This document shows positions 1-12,000 of a DNA stretch of 64,000 nt, piece by piece (within the stretch, counting starts at the first letter, position 1; each line of letters begins with the position of its first letter). The notes under the pieces are model-generated. The model worked only from the letters and a program-made list of their open reading frames with translations, was not told the DNA's origin and made no database searches. Origin of the DNA: Pachyseris speciosa (Eukaryota; Cnidaria; Anthozoa; Scleractinia; Pachyseridae); assembly GCA_016490735.1 (NCBI GenBank), contig JAEMWC010000135.1, positions 375,001 through 439,000 of the forward strand. The letters run 5' to 3'. A program made the translations under genes and the position numbers.

Positions 1-39
1 GAGTGAAAGTCTTCCGCCGGAAAACGACACCAAAATGTT

Positions 40-1142
40 AGTAGTATAGTATGCACCATTTAGGCCGGTTTTTTTTTTTTTTTTCTGTGGTGGTTTCTCA
101 TTAAATTTGCGGTGGAATACATTAATGTTGATGACGTCATGAATGGACAACCCCACGCGTTTTCCATTACCTTAACCCCTCGCGTATACCTTCATACAGT
201 GGAAACAAAGACTTGCCCAAACTTGCTCGCTAGTCGTGAACGCGGACTGGTGTAATCCAAACTCTATTATGTTTTTAAAATAAAAGCGGGCAGTTTTTGA
301 AAGCGCTATCTCTCTTGCAATTCGTTTGCTAGGAATACTCCGAGACTTTCAGTGGTGGTGGTGGCGGTGGTGTTGGTGGTAGTTGTGGTGGAAAACAATA
401 CAATTGTGGTGGTGGTGGTGGAAAACAATACAATTGAGGAGGAGGAGGGAAAACGTTTACATAACTGAACATAACTTTACTAGAAATATGGCAAGGGAAA
501 GTTTAATTGCTTTTGCAGTAGGGAGAACTATGTTGTTTGATTTTCGTTCATTCTGTATTTTAATCTTTCTGTATTCGCTAATATAGTATATTTTGTCCCC
601 CCAAAAACCTGTCACACATTACTCACGTGTTTATTGATCTGTCAAAACAACTTAATCCGTCTATTGTCGTTGTTGAGAGGTAGAAGGGAGTCCCATGGGA
701 TTCTTCTCTTGAGTTGGTATGCAAATGTTTGCATAATTAGCTAGTAACTAATGGCGTGGAAAGCAAGAGAGAGATACACAAACATTCAAAGCAACTTGGA
801 AATCGTTAACGGTTAAGCAAGCCATTTTAACAGTAATGATCGATAAACGTTTCGAATAAACTGAAAGTCTCGGAGATAAGTTTTTCCTAGCAAACGAATT
901 GCAAGAAAGATAGCGCTTTCAAAAACTACCCGCTTTTATTTTGAAAACATAATAGAGTTTGGATTACACCAGTCCGTGTTCACGAATAGTGGACAATTTT
1001 GGACAAGTCTTTGTTTCCATTGTATGAAGGTATACGCGAGGGGTTGTCTATTCATGACGTCATCGACATTAATGTATTCCACCGCAAATTTAATGAGAAA
1101 CCACCGCAAAAAAACGGCCTAAATGGTGCATACTATACTTCT
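40..1142. mobile_element. Fold-back DNA transposon with ~300-bp inverted arms
   Basis: The arms at 40-353 and 860-1142 are reverse complements of each other with scattered mismatches. The outer ends read AGTAGTATAGTATGCACC on the left and the reverse complement of AGAAGTATAGTATGCACC on the right. The hexamer AATGTT flanks both ends (34-39 and 1143-1148) and is a good target-site duplication. The centre is non-coding and includes a GTGG minisatellite near 353-440. Open frames inside the arms are symmetrical by-products of the repeat, so I see no transposase and regard the element as non-autonomous. Confidence 0.75.
353..450 (+). repeat. GTG-rich minisatellite
   Basis: Runs of GGTGGTGG alternate with GGAAAACAATACAATT, which occurs twice about 35 bases apart. 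The tract sits just inside the left arm of the fold-back element. The Trp-rich open frame across it is a composition artefact. Confidence 0.7.
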
Positions 1143-1679
1143 AATGTTGCTAACGACCCACTTTTTAAAGGATACTCTATAGATTCCTAAGCCGATAACT
1201 CAAATGCTTCGTAAAATAAGGTGGATTTAAAATAAGCTATTTTTAAAATAAATTTCAAATTAATAGTAATGAAAACGCTTCTAAATGCTTTTTTCCCCAA
1301 ATATCCTCAAGAATAATTCACTCCGTATAAAAATATGTAATCTTCTCCTTAAAAGGTATTCTCATAACTTAAACAAAAGCGGATGAGCAACTTCCCCTAA
1401 AACTACTAGATGTACCTTCTCCATCAAAAATATTCTCATTATGATTCTGTTAAAATTTTTACAAAGTGGGTGGGCAACTTTCCCTATAAACGGCATACAC
1501 TCTTTCAAAAATATTTCCATTACGCTGAAATCTGTTAAACCCTATTAAAGCAAAGTGGGTAGCCAACGTTCCCTATAAATGTGGATACACTCCTTCAAAA
1601 ATATAGGCAACTTTCCCTAACAAAATGTGTATCAATTGGTATTGTTCTTAACGCCATCTTGAAAGCTGTTTAGTCCGTC

Positions 1680-1888
1680 ATGTTAAATCCCCGCTGTCGC
1701 CCTCGCTTTAGGTGATCCCGTGCAGTTAAATCACCGCTCTACGGCCCCGGTTTTACTGACATTGTTAAATTCACCGCCCACCGGGGACAAGGCGCCGTTA
1801 AAAGTGCGTTATATCCCGGCTTGGGACGCTTTAAATCCCCGCTATGTCCCCGGGGTCGGGTGGCCGGGGTTTCAATTGACTGATGCAT
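1680..1888. repeat. Degraded GC-rich inverted-repeat fragment
   Basis: The right end, GGGGTTTCAATTGACTGATGCAT, matches the terminal motif of the small element at 28062-28198. The left part repeats TTAAATCCCCGCT and TTAAATCACCGCT motifs. This looks like a diverged copy of that family whose left end can no longer be placed. Confidence 0.4.
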
Positions 1889-1891
1889 AAG

Positions 1892-2010
1892 GTTAGGTAA
1901 GCCGGATTCCGGAATCCAGGAAATATTTCCTTGTGGAATCCGGAATCCTGGGCTTTGGAATCCGGTATCCAGCACTAGTAATCCGGAATCCCGCCAACGA
2001 TTGAAATCCA
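1892..2010. repeat. GGAATCC-type repeat cluster
   Basis: Several spaced copies of GGAATCCGGAATCC and relatives occur here. The same motif forms the subterminal arrays of the element at 28891-30822, so this is probably a decayed end of a related transposon. A short similar trace is at 6368-6400. Confidence 0.55.
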
Positions 2011-2107
2011 GAATCCAAGTTACTGAAAATCCACTCCAAATCGGGTTGATTTGCCTGCCAAAACTGGAGGCGACTCTTTGAGACTTTGAGCTAATTTTTC
2101 GCTCGAA

Positions 2108-3361
2108 ACATCTACATCTACATCTACATTTATTAATTGACAATGCTTTCGCATTAAGTCAATATAAATTAAATAAATATAAAATACATATATACAAATA
2201 AATAAGACAAATAATATTAAAAAAATAATAAAATAAATTACAGCGATCAATTATTTCTAATAGTTGAGAAACAGTGATCTTTACTGAATAATGAAAAATT
2301 TGTACTAGTACGAATGCCACTTGGTAGAGAGTTCCAGTCCCTTATTGTCCTTGGATAGAAACTATAAAAATAATAAACATGATTGCAGTTGGCTTGAATA
2401 AATGAATCATTAGAAAATGATCTAGTAAAACGGTGTTTAGATAAAAAATAATTAGGTATAGGTAATGCAATCGAATTATTGACTGCTAAATAAAATATAT
2501 TCAATCCATGGGCTTTACGTCTATCCTCTAAAAGATCTAAATCTAATGACTGTGGCATTTCTGTAACGGAAGAAGTTCTGTTATAGTCTCTTTTGATAAA
2601 TCTGGCTGCACACGCGCTGGACTGCTTCAATTGAATCAATCTATTCTTGTCTGTATGGATCCCACACAGCAGTAGCATACTCCAAATTTGGTCTCACAAT
2701 GGTTACATAAGCTGAACGTTTTGTGCTTTCAGAACAAGGGGGAAAGTTGCCCCTACAAAACCAAGTGATTTATTTGCTTTGACCACAATATTTTCCACAT
2801 GAGAATTACATCTTAGGTCGTTGGATAACATAACTCCCAGATAAGGATGGTTCTTCACGGGAGGCAGCTTTTGGCCATCGATGTAATAATCCATCAACAC
2901 AGGCTCCTTCTTCCTGGATATCTTTACGTATGACATTTAGTCACATTAAACTGCATTTACCATATGCATGTCTTGCTGCAAGATACTAATTTGTCAATAT
3001 CATTCTGCAAGATAACACTGTCATTCATTGTGTTGATTGATCTGTATAATAATGCATCGTCAACAAATAGTCTCAAGGTACTATCTAAATTCTCATGAAT
3101 GTCATTTATAAACTGTAAGAACATACGGAGGACCCAGAACTGTGCCCTGTGGTACTCCTGAGGTGACCTTGACAAAGCTAGAAGCTTCACCATCCACAAC
3201 TACACGCTGAAATCTCTCTGTAAGCCATGAATTAATCCAAGCGAGTGTTTTTCCCTGAATGCCATAACGATTCAATTTTGAGAGTAATCTCTGGTGGGGT
3301 GCCTTGTCAAAGGCCTTACTGAAATGAAAAGTCTGTAGATCAACTTCAGATCTCTGTGGCA
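2108..3361 (-). mobile_element. 5'-truncated non-LTR retrotransposon (CR1/L2-like LINE)
   Basis: Broken minus-strand frames give the C-terminal half of a LINE reverse transcriptase in order. A DFSKAFDK-like motif (here FHFSKAFDKAPHQR) lies at about 3320. It is followed by SGVPQGTVLGP, then FVDDALLYR where the family has an [FY]ADD catalytic motif, then a YLGV and KANKSLGF block. The usual C-terminal FYPRTIRDWNSLP is near 2340. Frameshifts separate the blocks and the N-terminal part and endonuclease are missing. After the stop at 2247 a T-rich 3' UTR ends in a TAGATG tandem tail (2108-2132). The element is dead. CR1-like is inferred from the motif wording; Rex or L2 are alternatives. Confidence 0.8.
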
Positions 3362-3879
3362 CCCAGGGTTCTGACAGGGTACAGCTGAGAGTATAGGCCC
3401 CAAAATGTATTGACTTGATATCGACATATCTGGTGTCGAAGAATAGTTTGCATAGAAACTAGGCACAAGCGCTGTATGACACGCAAGGCACGAGCGGCTG
3501 GTGGGGTTACAAAACATTTCAAAGGTTTCTGGAACGCAACTACCTTTTTTGAATAATTGGAAAGTGAAGTGGCTGTGCACGCCTTTGTCTTTCCCATGTT
3601 TTCCGAGAAAACGTAACTGATTTTGTATCGCCTTATGCCATAAGTGCTTTCGCAAAGGATGAGTTTGAAATTTTGTTTCGGATGTTCGTCTCAGCACGAT
3701 TTTTTCGGTTCCTAATGTTGTGGAGGAGGAATCTAACTACGTCTGGGAGTTAAAGGGATTGTTGCCTCTTGAAAGGTCTACTTTATTAACTTCATTAGCC
3801 TTAACTCGCGGGCAATACCTGTTGGCTTGAGATGGAAATGGGTCAAATGTTCGTGTATTTCAATTTCAGGAGTTGCAGT

Positions 3880-4470
3880 TACAGATGGTGGTACCTGACG
3901 GTGTTCTTATCCCCGTCTAGCAAAGAACACGTGCATTGTTCAGCTTGAAAGAGGAAGAAATGTTTCGAAGAACCGAAACCCTAACAAAAGGAATTGGAGG
4001 TATTGAAGGCCCCGGGCAGGCTTCGGTGCATGTGGTGTCAAAAGTCCGTCTGCTGTGCTTTGCGTGCATATCGAAACACTATTTTTATATGTGACACGGG
4101 CAACAAAGCAGTAAGAATACTTACGTCCCCCTGCAAAGGAAGTTTGCTCGTATGCCAATGTCTCTGCAAGAAGACCTACCAGTTAGTTTTGAAGATCGCG
4201 TAAAACACGTCAAGGAAGTAGTTGCGTTTCTTTCTTTAAATCATGAACAGGAAGCAATTGAGAGGACAGGAAAGCGGAGTACAAATGGTCTCGAGCCACA
4301 CGACAGTCCTTTATCATAGCACTCAATCATCACTTTCCAGCCTTGCCAATACACTGACAAAGATTGCACATGATCACCTTCTGAACATAGGTCTGTTTTG
4401 AAAGCGTGACAGCCTTGAGTGTCGAATGTTTTTTGAAAGGAATGCGAGCAGACCACAACATTCCTACAGT
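3880..4470 (+). pseudogene. Decayed copy of a repetitive cnidarian gene family
   Basis: Plus-strand frames hold fragments that I recognise from multi-copy, transposon-associated predicted proteins of cnidarians; I cannot name the family. The order is a stretch near 3990 with KGIGGIEGP, an NHL-like strand with YRNTIFICDTGNKAVRILTS near 4070-4130, then SFEDRVKHVKEVVAFLS followed by NHEQEAIERTGKRSTNG at about 4180-4295. Downstream is a serine/leucine-rich stretch, then a stop near 4427. Frameshifts and stops separate the parts, so nothing functional is encoded. Family assignment rests on memory of sequence patterns, not on a search. Confidence 0.45.
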
Positions 4471-4939
4471 GGCTAACTACTATGACGCCCACAAAAGAGC
4501 TCGTTGTACCCCCCCGGGGGGGAGGTACTCCTTATAATGGCCTATACAGGGAGGGTCCGCCCGAAAGGAGTACCTTTTTCACGCTTCAGGTAAATGAAAG
4601 GGGAGGGATTTCACGAGCCGAAGTATATGAAAGGGTAGGGAAAATCTCTCATCAGGTGTATACGTATTTAAAAGGGCTTCATTAAAATATTTCGAACACA
4701 TGCCTTATGACTACACTGTTCCAATGGAAGGTATACGAGAGGGGTACCACTTGTCAATGGAAGGTATACGAAAGTGGTATCTTTTCTGTCAAAAATGGTA
4801 CATAAAAGGGAAAGGGGTCGGACCTCGGGGCGGAGCCTCTCCATATTAAATTGTTTTTAGTAACCTCCACCCCCCCCCCCCCACCCGGGGGAGGGGGGGG
4901 GGTGGCTAACTCCTATGACGCCTACAGAAGAGCTCGTTG
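4469..4939. mobile_element. G-rich GGTACTCC element flanked by 38-bp direct repeats
   Basis: A body of about 395 bp (4507-4901) begins with a C/G run and GGTACTCC and ends in a long C/G run. It belongs by look to the same dispersed family as 45975-46374, with repeated AAGGTATACGA motifs inside. It is bracketed by an imperfect direct repeat of 38 bp (4469-4506 and 4902-4939; 3 differences seen), with ACAAAAGAGCTCGTTG and ACAGAAGAGCTCGTTG at the inner ends. This is far longer than normal target duplications. Confidence 0.6.
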
Positions 4940-5499
4940 CATTCAAAACGACATGTCTCGCATTTACCAGAGGGACGTCTCATATTTCACGTAGTGGTTA
5001 AACCCGATAAGTGATCCACTTAGGTATACATCCGGTGCTGTCCTTAATGGAAACTCCCCCAAATTACAAAATATAACTACTCGCTTTTGCAACTTTTTCG
5101 TTATTATTCCAATTTTTTTTTAATATTGGAAAATGCTGACGAACTATCCAGGGACTAAATTACTATGAACAGAGTGAAGACCAGTTGGACGAGCAGTGTC
5201 AGGGCCGAGCATGCGCGATGATGCTATCGAGTGAGTAACAGATTTTTTATCTATCCGCCATATTCAATTTGGTCCGTAGGATTGATTTCGGCCAGCATTT
5301 CTTATAATGCGCATTGAAGCCTCAGCTATATTTCTCGTTTGAGTGTTTTTTTGTTTGTTGTTCCGTGTTGTTAATCTAAGATATACATAGGCTACTGCAC
5401 ACGCGCAAGATCCGTGACACTGTTTAAAGTAAGGAAAAAGAAAGAAATTTACCGTCATGCGCTCACGTTCTCGAGAAAACCTAAAATTTGGTTATTTCA

Positions 5500-5645
5500 C
5501 GTTGTTGTTTTGCAGAGGACGCCAAGCAAATGTACAAAAATGTAAAATGCACGTGCAGACAGAGATTGTTTTTGCTAATTAAACCAATTGTTTTCTGGCG
5601 TTCTCGTTTTCGTTGCCGTCCTCGTTGCTAAAGCTCCCAATGGAG
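5500..5645. repeat. Solo end of a GGGAGCTTTAGCAACG element
   Basis: The segment ends with GTTGCCGTCCTCGTTGCTAAAGCTCCC, matching the right terminal repeat of the complete element at 49265-49662. The opposite terminus is not visible, so this is a truncated copy. Confidence 0.5.
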
Positions 5646-5950
5646 ACCTCGATGACGACAACGATCTTGGAGAGAATCAGAATTAAAAAACTCCAGACAA
5701 ACATCAATGTCCAATTGTAAGATCACAAAAGCAAGGCTGATACTACGTGAAAAAAGTTGACTTTGCGAGACACCAACATGACCGAAACTCGATAAAGTAG
5801 GGTTGCAACCGCGGACGGCTGTTTCGCCCTTTTTCGAGCTCGTCAGTATGGTGTAGCAAATTATTTAAATGACGCCAGCTTCATGCCAACGTAAATAAAT
5901 TGCACAATGACCCGTTCATGATATAAGTTGCGTACCTTGGGTCCCGGCCA

Positions 5951-6138
5951 ACGATCCACTCTCTTGCCATCCGTTACTTTGCATCTAAGAACTGGAACTC
6001 CCTACCTAATAATGTAAGGTCTGAGTCTACTTTATCTGGTTTTAGAAAACTCCTGAAAGCAATCTCCTTTCAGACTTACCGGTGTATTAAACATTTTTAT
6101 GCATGTAAATAGATTTTCATGTATGTAATACATTTATT

Positions 6139-6193
<55 letters not shown>
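5951..6193 (+). mobile_element. LINE 3' end with (AT)n tail
   Basis: A 54-codon frame (5951-6112) ends in a stop and contains FASKNWNSLPNNVR followed by SGFRKLLKA, the typical C-terminal block of CR1/Jockey-type LINE polyproteins. It is followed by a short AT-rich 3' UTR and a pure (AT)n tract at about 6144-6193. Everything upstream is missing, as expected for a 5'-truncated insertion. Confidence 0.65.
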
Positions 6194-6197
<4 letters not shown>

Positions 6198-6199
6198 TT

Positions 6200-7980
6200 T
6201 AAGTATGTAAACATTTATTCCTTTCACCATTCTTTGCATAATCTGCATTTCCGTAGAAGAAAACACAACCTTCTCCTTTTCTTACAACGTCCTTCAGTAT
6301 AGTAAAATAACGTCTATTGAAGTCATTCCTGGAAAGTGAAATTCCAAGGTAAGCATTTGACCAGAAATCTGGAATCCAGCCCTTTTGGAATCCGGAATTT
6401 GTTTGCCGTACATCGTAAGCTAAACTTTTCCAAAGTGTACCGCACCGCTATAGCTTAAACTGTTTTGGAGAAAATTACTGCGGGGCAATGGAACTGTAAG
6501 TTTGCTCACAGAGTCTGAAGACTTTACGCCAAAAAAGGTTAAGGTTTTCGAGTTCTACTGATATCACTGCCAAGTTTGATCTTCTTTCGATAAATGTCTG
6601 GGAAGTTATGGTTGTTTCTCGATTTTTCGTGAATTTCGGCCCGAGCCATGCCTTATTTGTTTTATTTTCTATTTTGTTTATCTGGCTACACAAAAACGTT
6701 AACAATACAGGCTACACTAGTTACAGAGCTCTCACAAAAACTAACGGGGATGTAGCAAGGGATCACCCAGAAACTTATTAACACTGGGCACCTCAAGACA
6801 ATACATGCTGTGTATGGCTGTGGATCGCACTTAAAGTTACAGTTGTATTGAGGTGGTGGTAACTGTCAAGTGAAACAAATTTTAAATTGCACTATGCATG
6901 TGCATGGTTTAACATACTTGAGTGGTTCGTTGGATTTAAAATCAACAGGAAACGAAGTCGCCCAATGACAGTCTTGGAATCAAATCGAGGGCGAGATAAC
7001 CTACAGTACAGGCGTTTTTTTTTTCTGGCGGGTGAGTGCCGTTTATCAAAAATAGGCAGTCAAGGACAGCATGTGGCTACTGCTGAAGCTTGTTCTCATA
7101 AACGTGAAAGGGATGTGAAACGTCGGTCACTTGTTATTCTTATGTGCTGAGGGTCACGCGAGTCATGCAAGCTGTTTTGCAACGTACGCAGCGTTATCTG
7201 ATCAGCCAGGAATTTGTTCAGTGTGCATGCACAGTCAGTCGTCCAAAGCTTGCAACAACTTTGTTGACGCAGAATGAGGATTCACACTTCCTCGTAGGAA
7301 AAAAAAGTGTTGTTTTCTAAAGTTATGAGTGTTTAAATAAGCGCCCTTGCTGAACAGGTTAAGGGGAGTTACACCTGAATGTTACGTTTTTGTCACCTTT
7401 GACCTTTTCACTTTATTATGTTCTCGGTATTTCATTCAAACCATAAAAGCCATCATAGTTTGGTAGTGCATAACCCCATAAATATCTCAGAATTTTTGTG
7501 TGATTTTTAGAGTGTTTATAAAGAAGAAAAGGGGCGGGGGGAGCGTTTTAAGGGAAGATGAGAAAAATGCAAATTGTTAAGTGATTAAAAATTAAATTTG
7601 TAGGTTAAAAATTAATGGACAAACACCAAACAGTTCGTCCTCAACCTGACGTGCACCCGTGTTGTAGTGGACTGTCCGAACGTTTGTGTGTGCCTTATTT
7701 TCCATTTCTAATTTCCTCATCAAATCACTTCTTATTTCATCAACATTGAGGTATAACGCCCCCTTAAGAAAGAAAAGGCAAAAAAAAAATGTAACACTAA
7801 AAACAATTTCATTCCTTTAGCCAATTCTATACAATTTCATATAAACAATTGCCACTGCTACGTATTTTAAGGGATTTTTAGAATCATGGTTACTTCGTTA
7901 TTAATTATACCTGGTTACCCACTACCTTCTAAGATTCCAATAACCCTTACCAATAACTGCATTTCCCACATAGTCATAAA
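6200..7980. other. Intergenic stretch, no gene seen
   Basis: No convincing exon is present. From about 7262 to 7870 the sequence resembles 33690-33880, the stretch beyond the 3' end of the second sulfatase gene: shared GAATGAGGATT, a GAGTGTTTAA motif, and AATTCTATACAATT after an A-rich run. The tandem duplication therefore once extended past the genes. Confidence 0.45.
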
Positions 7981-7987
7981 ATACACA

Positions 7988-8080
7988 TGAAAGACTTCCG
8001 TATTACAATCAGTCTAAGGCAGACGAACTAAATGAAAGACTTCCGTATTACAATCAGTCCGATTAAGGCAGACGAACTAA
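7988..8080. repeat. Tandem duplication of ~45 bp
   Basis: ATGAAAGACTTCCGTATTAC begins two head-to-tail copies (7988-8031 and 8032-8080). The second has five extra bases (CCGAT) in the middle. It is a simple recent duplication in non-coding DNA. Confidence 0.85.
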
Positions 8081-8649
8081 ATACGAAAAAAAAAAAAAAA
8101 AATTCCCAGAACAATATCGATTTTGTAAGAGGTGTTTCGATCGATCATCGATCCATTTTAGCTGCGAGTCTTTGACAATTCTGTTGATAGCGTTCAATTT
8201 TGCAACTGAAGATGCTCGATCGAAACAAGTCTTTCAATATCAACAGTTGTTCTTTTTTAATGCTCGCATCTCCATTAGGAGCCACCGTCGTTAAGGACAC
8301 AATCGTGAGTTATCGTTATCGCCACTTTAGAAGACGTTATCCCGTTATAACGTACATTTTACAGTCACGGACAAAATTCCAGTGTTACATAAGAGATTCT
8401 TTACACAGCATAAACTGTCCAAAACTAGGCACTCTTTGAATGCATGTGGCTAGTGCACGCTTTGCGGACCTATTCTACCACCACGGACTTTCAGTCACTC
8501 GGAGAAACAACTTGATGACATCACGATAGAGGTTAGTACTTAGTGCAGTAGCTACAAAAACGAGAATAAAACATTGGAGAATTTGAAAAGATTTAAAAGA
8601 TGTGATTTATACTATACTGTCCCACCCATACTTGGAAAAAAGAATTCCG

Positions 8650-8745
8650 AGTGCTACCGACAGTCGAACCTGTGACCTTCCGACTACTCGTTCGCTTGCT
8701 ATAACGACTCAGTTGCAGGAGACTCGTGGGAGCTTAGGGCGTTAA
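8650..8745 (-). repeat. Possible tRNA-like (SINE-type) fragment
   Basis: On the minus strand a B-box-like GGTTCGACT follows an A-box-like TAGCAAGCGAACG by about 25 bases. A full cloverleaf is not apparent, so this is at most a SINE relic. Confidence 0.25.
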
Positions 8746-8932
8746 ACTAGGTTCCTGCTAGGACGTGAATGTCGATAGCTGGCATACTGGCGATGACAGT
8801 GAAGTGGGCAAGATGGTAATTTATTTTTTTTCTGAGTATGCCTGGAAAGTATGGCATGACCCACAGTTTTCATTCAATTGCTACGCTAAAAATTTACCAA
8901 CTCACTTCACTCACGTTTTGAAAAAGATTAAC

Positions 8933-8938
8933 TTTATT
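8933..8938 (-). promoter_or_regulatory. Polyadenylation signal for ARSB-like gene 1
   Basis: AATAAA on the minus strand lies about 108 bases past the expected stop codon at 9046. It is the first canonical signal after the last exon. Confidence 0.5.
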
Positions 8939-9045
8939 GTGACAGTTAGTAATTTCAATACGATACCTATTCATTGGTAGCTTTTTGTAGAGGTGCTAAA
9001 CTAGTGTAACAGTACATGCAGGTCTTCATTACATGAAATCTAATC

Positions 9046-12000
9046 TCAATCCATCCAGGGACTCCACACTCCACCAAAGTTGTTAGGGTTGGCTTCAGGG
9101 ACGGCTTTTTGGTTTCTTGGAGGCACCATGGTCCGTCTATGCTCCTCAAGCATACCCAGCATGTCATTCACAATCTCCGGTTGGTTCTTTGCTTGGTTAA
9201 CGTATTCACAGGGATCTTCTTGAATGTTAAACAGGCAAGGACCCGCCTCGCTTGAGCACTCGGCCGGGGTACTGGGTGGCTTATCACAAGTGACAACAGC
9301 GTTTTTCAGGGCTGCACCCATTCCACTTGAGCTATTTGAGCTTTTGAATCCGGGGGAGCATACCATCCGTTCCAATAAGTACCTTTGGGGTAGAAAGGTG
9401 AAGAATACGTTAATCAGCGATCCTCGCGTTAGAAGTGCAATTCGACTGCTAGCAGTCCCTTGTATTAATTTATTGTACTGATTATATTGACCAATAAAGC
9501 CCATAGAACTTTCTATCAACAGAGCGGTGGGACATCATTGAGGAGAAAAAATAGGTACCCAAAGCGTATATGTGTGGGATAAACTGTCCACAGTGCATTG
9601 CAAACTTTGCAACTCATTAGTATTAACGGCCTTACACGGCCCGATGACATAAGTGTGGGATGCCACAGGTATCCCACACACACACAAAATAAAAACCAAA
9701 AGAGACTGGGGAGAAGATATCTCCCCAAGCCCCCCTCGACTCTTTTGCTCCAGATCGCGCGCGGTCTCAACCATCCCACAAAGGAGCTGCTTGAAGTCCA
9801 GATTGTCTACTCATTGCGACAAAGCAGATTCTTAGACAACCTGGAAGTCGTCAGCAGAAAGATGGAGCTTGCAGTTGACAGCAGTGAGATTTGGGATTTT
9901 GAAGTATTTTTACCATTAAGTCGTGATATGTCAATAATGTCAATCTGACTACTGGACTACCGCCCATACTCAAAAATAAGGGCCCGAACTTAGTGAAAAC
10001 GAGCCACCCAAACCTAAGTCTGTAAGGAGCCAGAAGAATGGCAATATGGGCCGCCATCTCCGGGGTTAGAAAAACGCGTTAAACAATTGAAAGAAAACAC
10101 AATAGAGGAGGTGGAAGCAAAAGCTGACAAAGGAGAGGCTAAAAACTAAGGGGAGTCCCCCCGGGGAATGGCGGCCCTCGCACCTAGCCTGCGTAGCAAG
10201 CGTTACCGTGTGGTTTCCTAGCAAAGAAAGACCGAGCAAAGGGATTTTTCCATGTTTTGCCCGCGCGAAAAATGGGGCGAGAGCAAAAAAAATTTAAAGC
10301 GTGGGGAGGGGGAGATACAATACACACTATTCTTATTCAATTACATGCAGTTATGCTCCAGTTTCTGAATATAGATAATCTTCCCAAAGGCGGCCTCCAA
10401 GTCAAAGTTTTCGTAAGATTTCCCTTCGACGAAATTATCATGAAGCGAGTTGCATTGCCTTCCTTTTGAGGGATTTTGACGACGCTTGGCGTGTGCTTCT
10501 TCAGTAGAACCAAAAAGCAGACGGTATTTTCATTCTCGATGTTTCGTTGGACGTCTCGTTCTTTTTGCCGCCCGACGAGAAAATCTAAAGCTTTGTGTAG
10601 ACCTGCCCCAAACGCGTCTTTCCTTTCTTTCGCCATGTTGTATTCTGGCTATCAGACCTTTGATCGACACATGTCGATATGCGACCAGAGCTAAGCCAAT
10701 CACGAGCCCCGTTCGCTGGCGAACGGGATTTTCAAAATCCAGGGGTTTGTCTGCAAGCGTTTCCTTCCCTCCTCTCTCCCTCCCCCTTCTTTCATTTTTT
10801 TTTTTGCTCTCGCCCCATTTTTCGCGCGGCCAAAACTTCTAAAATCCCGTTACTCGGTCTTTCTCTGCTCGGAAACCACACGGAAACGCTTGCTACGCAG
10901 GCTACTAGCACCCGGTAATCCGAGAGGGTGTAAGTCACCCCTCTAGGCACCGTCATTGGGAAAACAAGCAGGACCTACTGTTAGCCGCAAAGAGAATACT
11001 AGAATAAACCAACAATTAACTTGGCAATAGCAAGCGGAAAGAAATGAGAATTAAACTGCACAAAACCAAAAATGGCAAAACTAAGGGCGAGCAAAAAAGA
11101 AAATAAAAGGACAACGTGTTGGCATGCTGAAATGAATAAGACGAGCAAACGAGCAAACAACGGGGCCAAAAAACAAGTACGAATGACCAAAACCGAAAAG
11201 TACAGCAAGATAAACGGGCGAAAACCAGCGGAAACGCGTACGAGCGAACATAAGATAAAACACCGGAATAAACAGAAAGAAAGAAAAACCTCAAGTGGCT
11301 CGGCCGGAGCGTAAGGAGCGGCCGCCTGCGGAGCGGCTAGAGCAAGCTCTGCTGCAGGCGGAGGTTGAATTTGTGGAACAACTGCTTGAACGGCGTTGAC
11401 CGCATTCTTTTCAGCTCTTGGCCTCTGAACAACAGGGTGTTGCTCGTCAGCGACAGCCATAGCGAAAGGCACCAGCGCAGACCGAGTATTATAACAGAAG
11501 AACAACTGGAACAACAAGACGTTTGCGGTACGCGGGTGTGCGAGAAAAGAGAGAGAATTAATAATGAGATTCTCCTTATATACGCTGCGATGAGATCCCT
11601 GAGAATAGCTTGTTTTCCCCTTAGTATTATTGGTTTTCGAATATTCTTATTTTTATTTTATCCTGTTTATTTATTTTATGTCTTAATATGTATGGATTTA
11701 TAGTTGGCACGTTCACGTTTAAACGAGTTTTGTACTCATCCGTGTAATGTGGATAAATAAAATACCACACCACCCCACACCACACCACACCATCACTGGC
11801 CGGCTGAGAAAACACAAAGCAGTGACTGTCTTAGCAACTTTGTTTTCGTTAAGGCATGATGGCAGGAAGGTAAGGCTTTTCAGGAAGACGTAATAAGCTC
11901 CTATCGATAGGCTATCTTGTCTCCTTCGCAGCCGTTTTCTGGGAAGTCACGGCTGCGAAGGAGAATACAGGCTATCGGATTCGAGGATTTTGCAATGAAA

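Noticed and set aside
999..1190. 63-codon open frame
   Set aside because: It lies within the right arm of the fold-back element and mirrors sequence in the left arm; no codon pattern or motif supports a protein.
9046..9519. 157-codon frame as a single upstream-extended sulfatase exon
   Set aside because: Alignment with gene 2 puts the true acceptor at 9383, after a polypyrimidine run; the upstream part has no counterpart in the paralogue.
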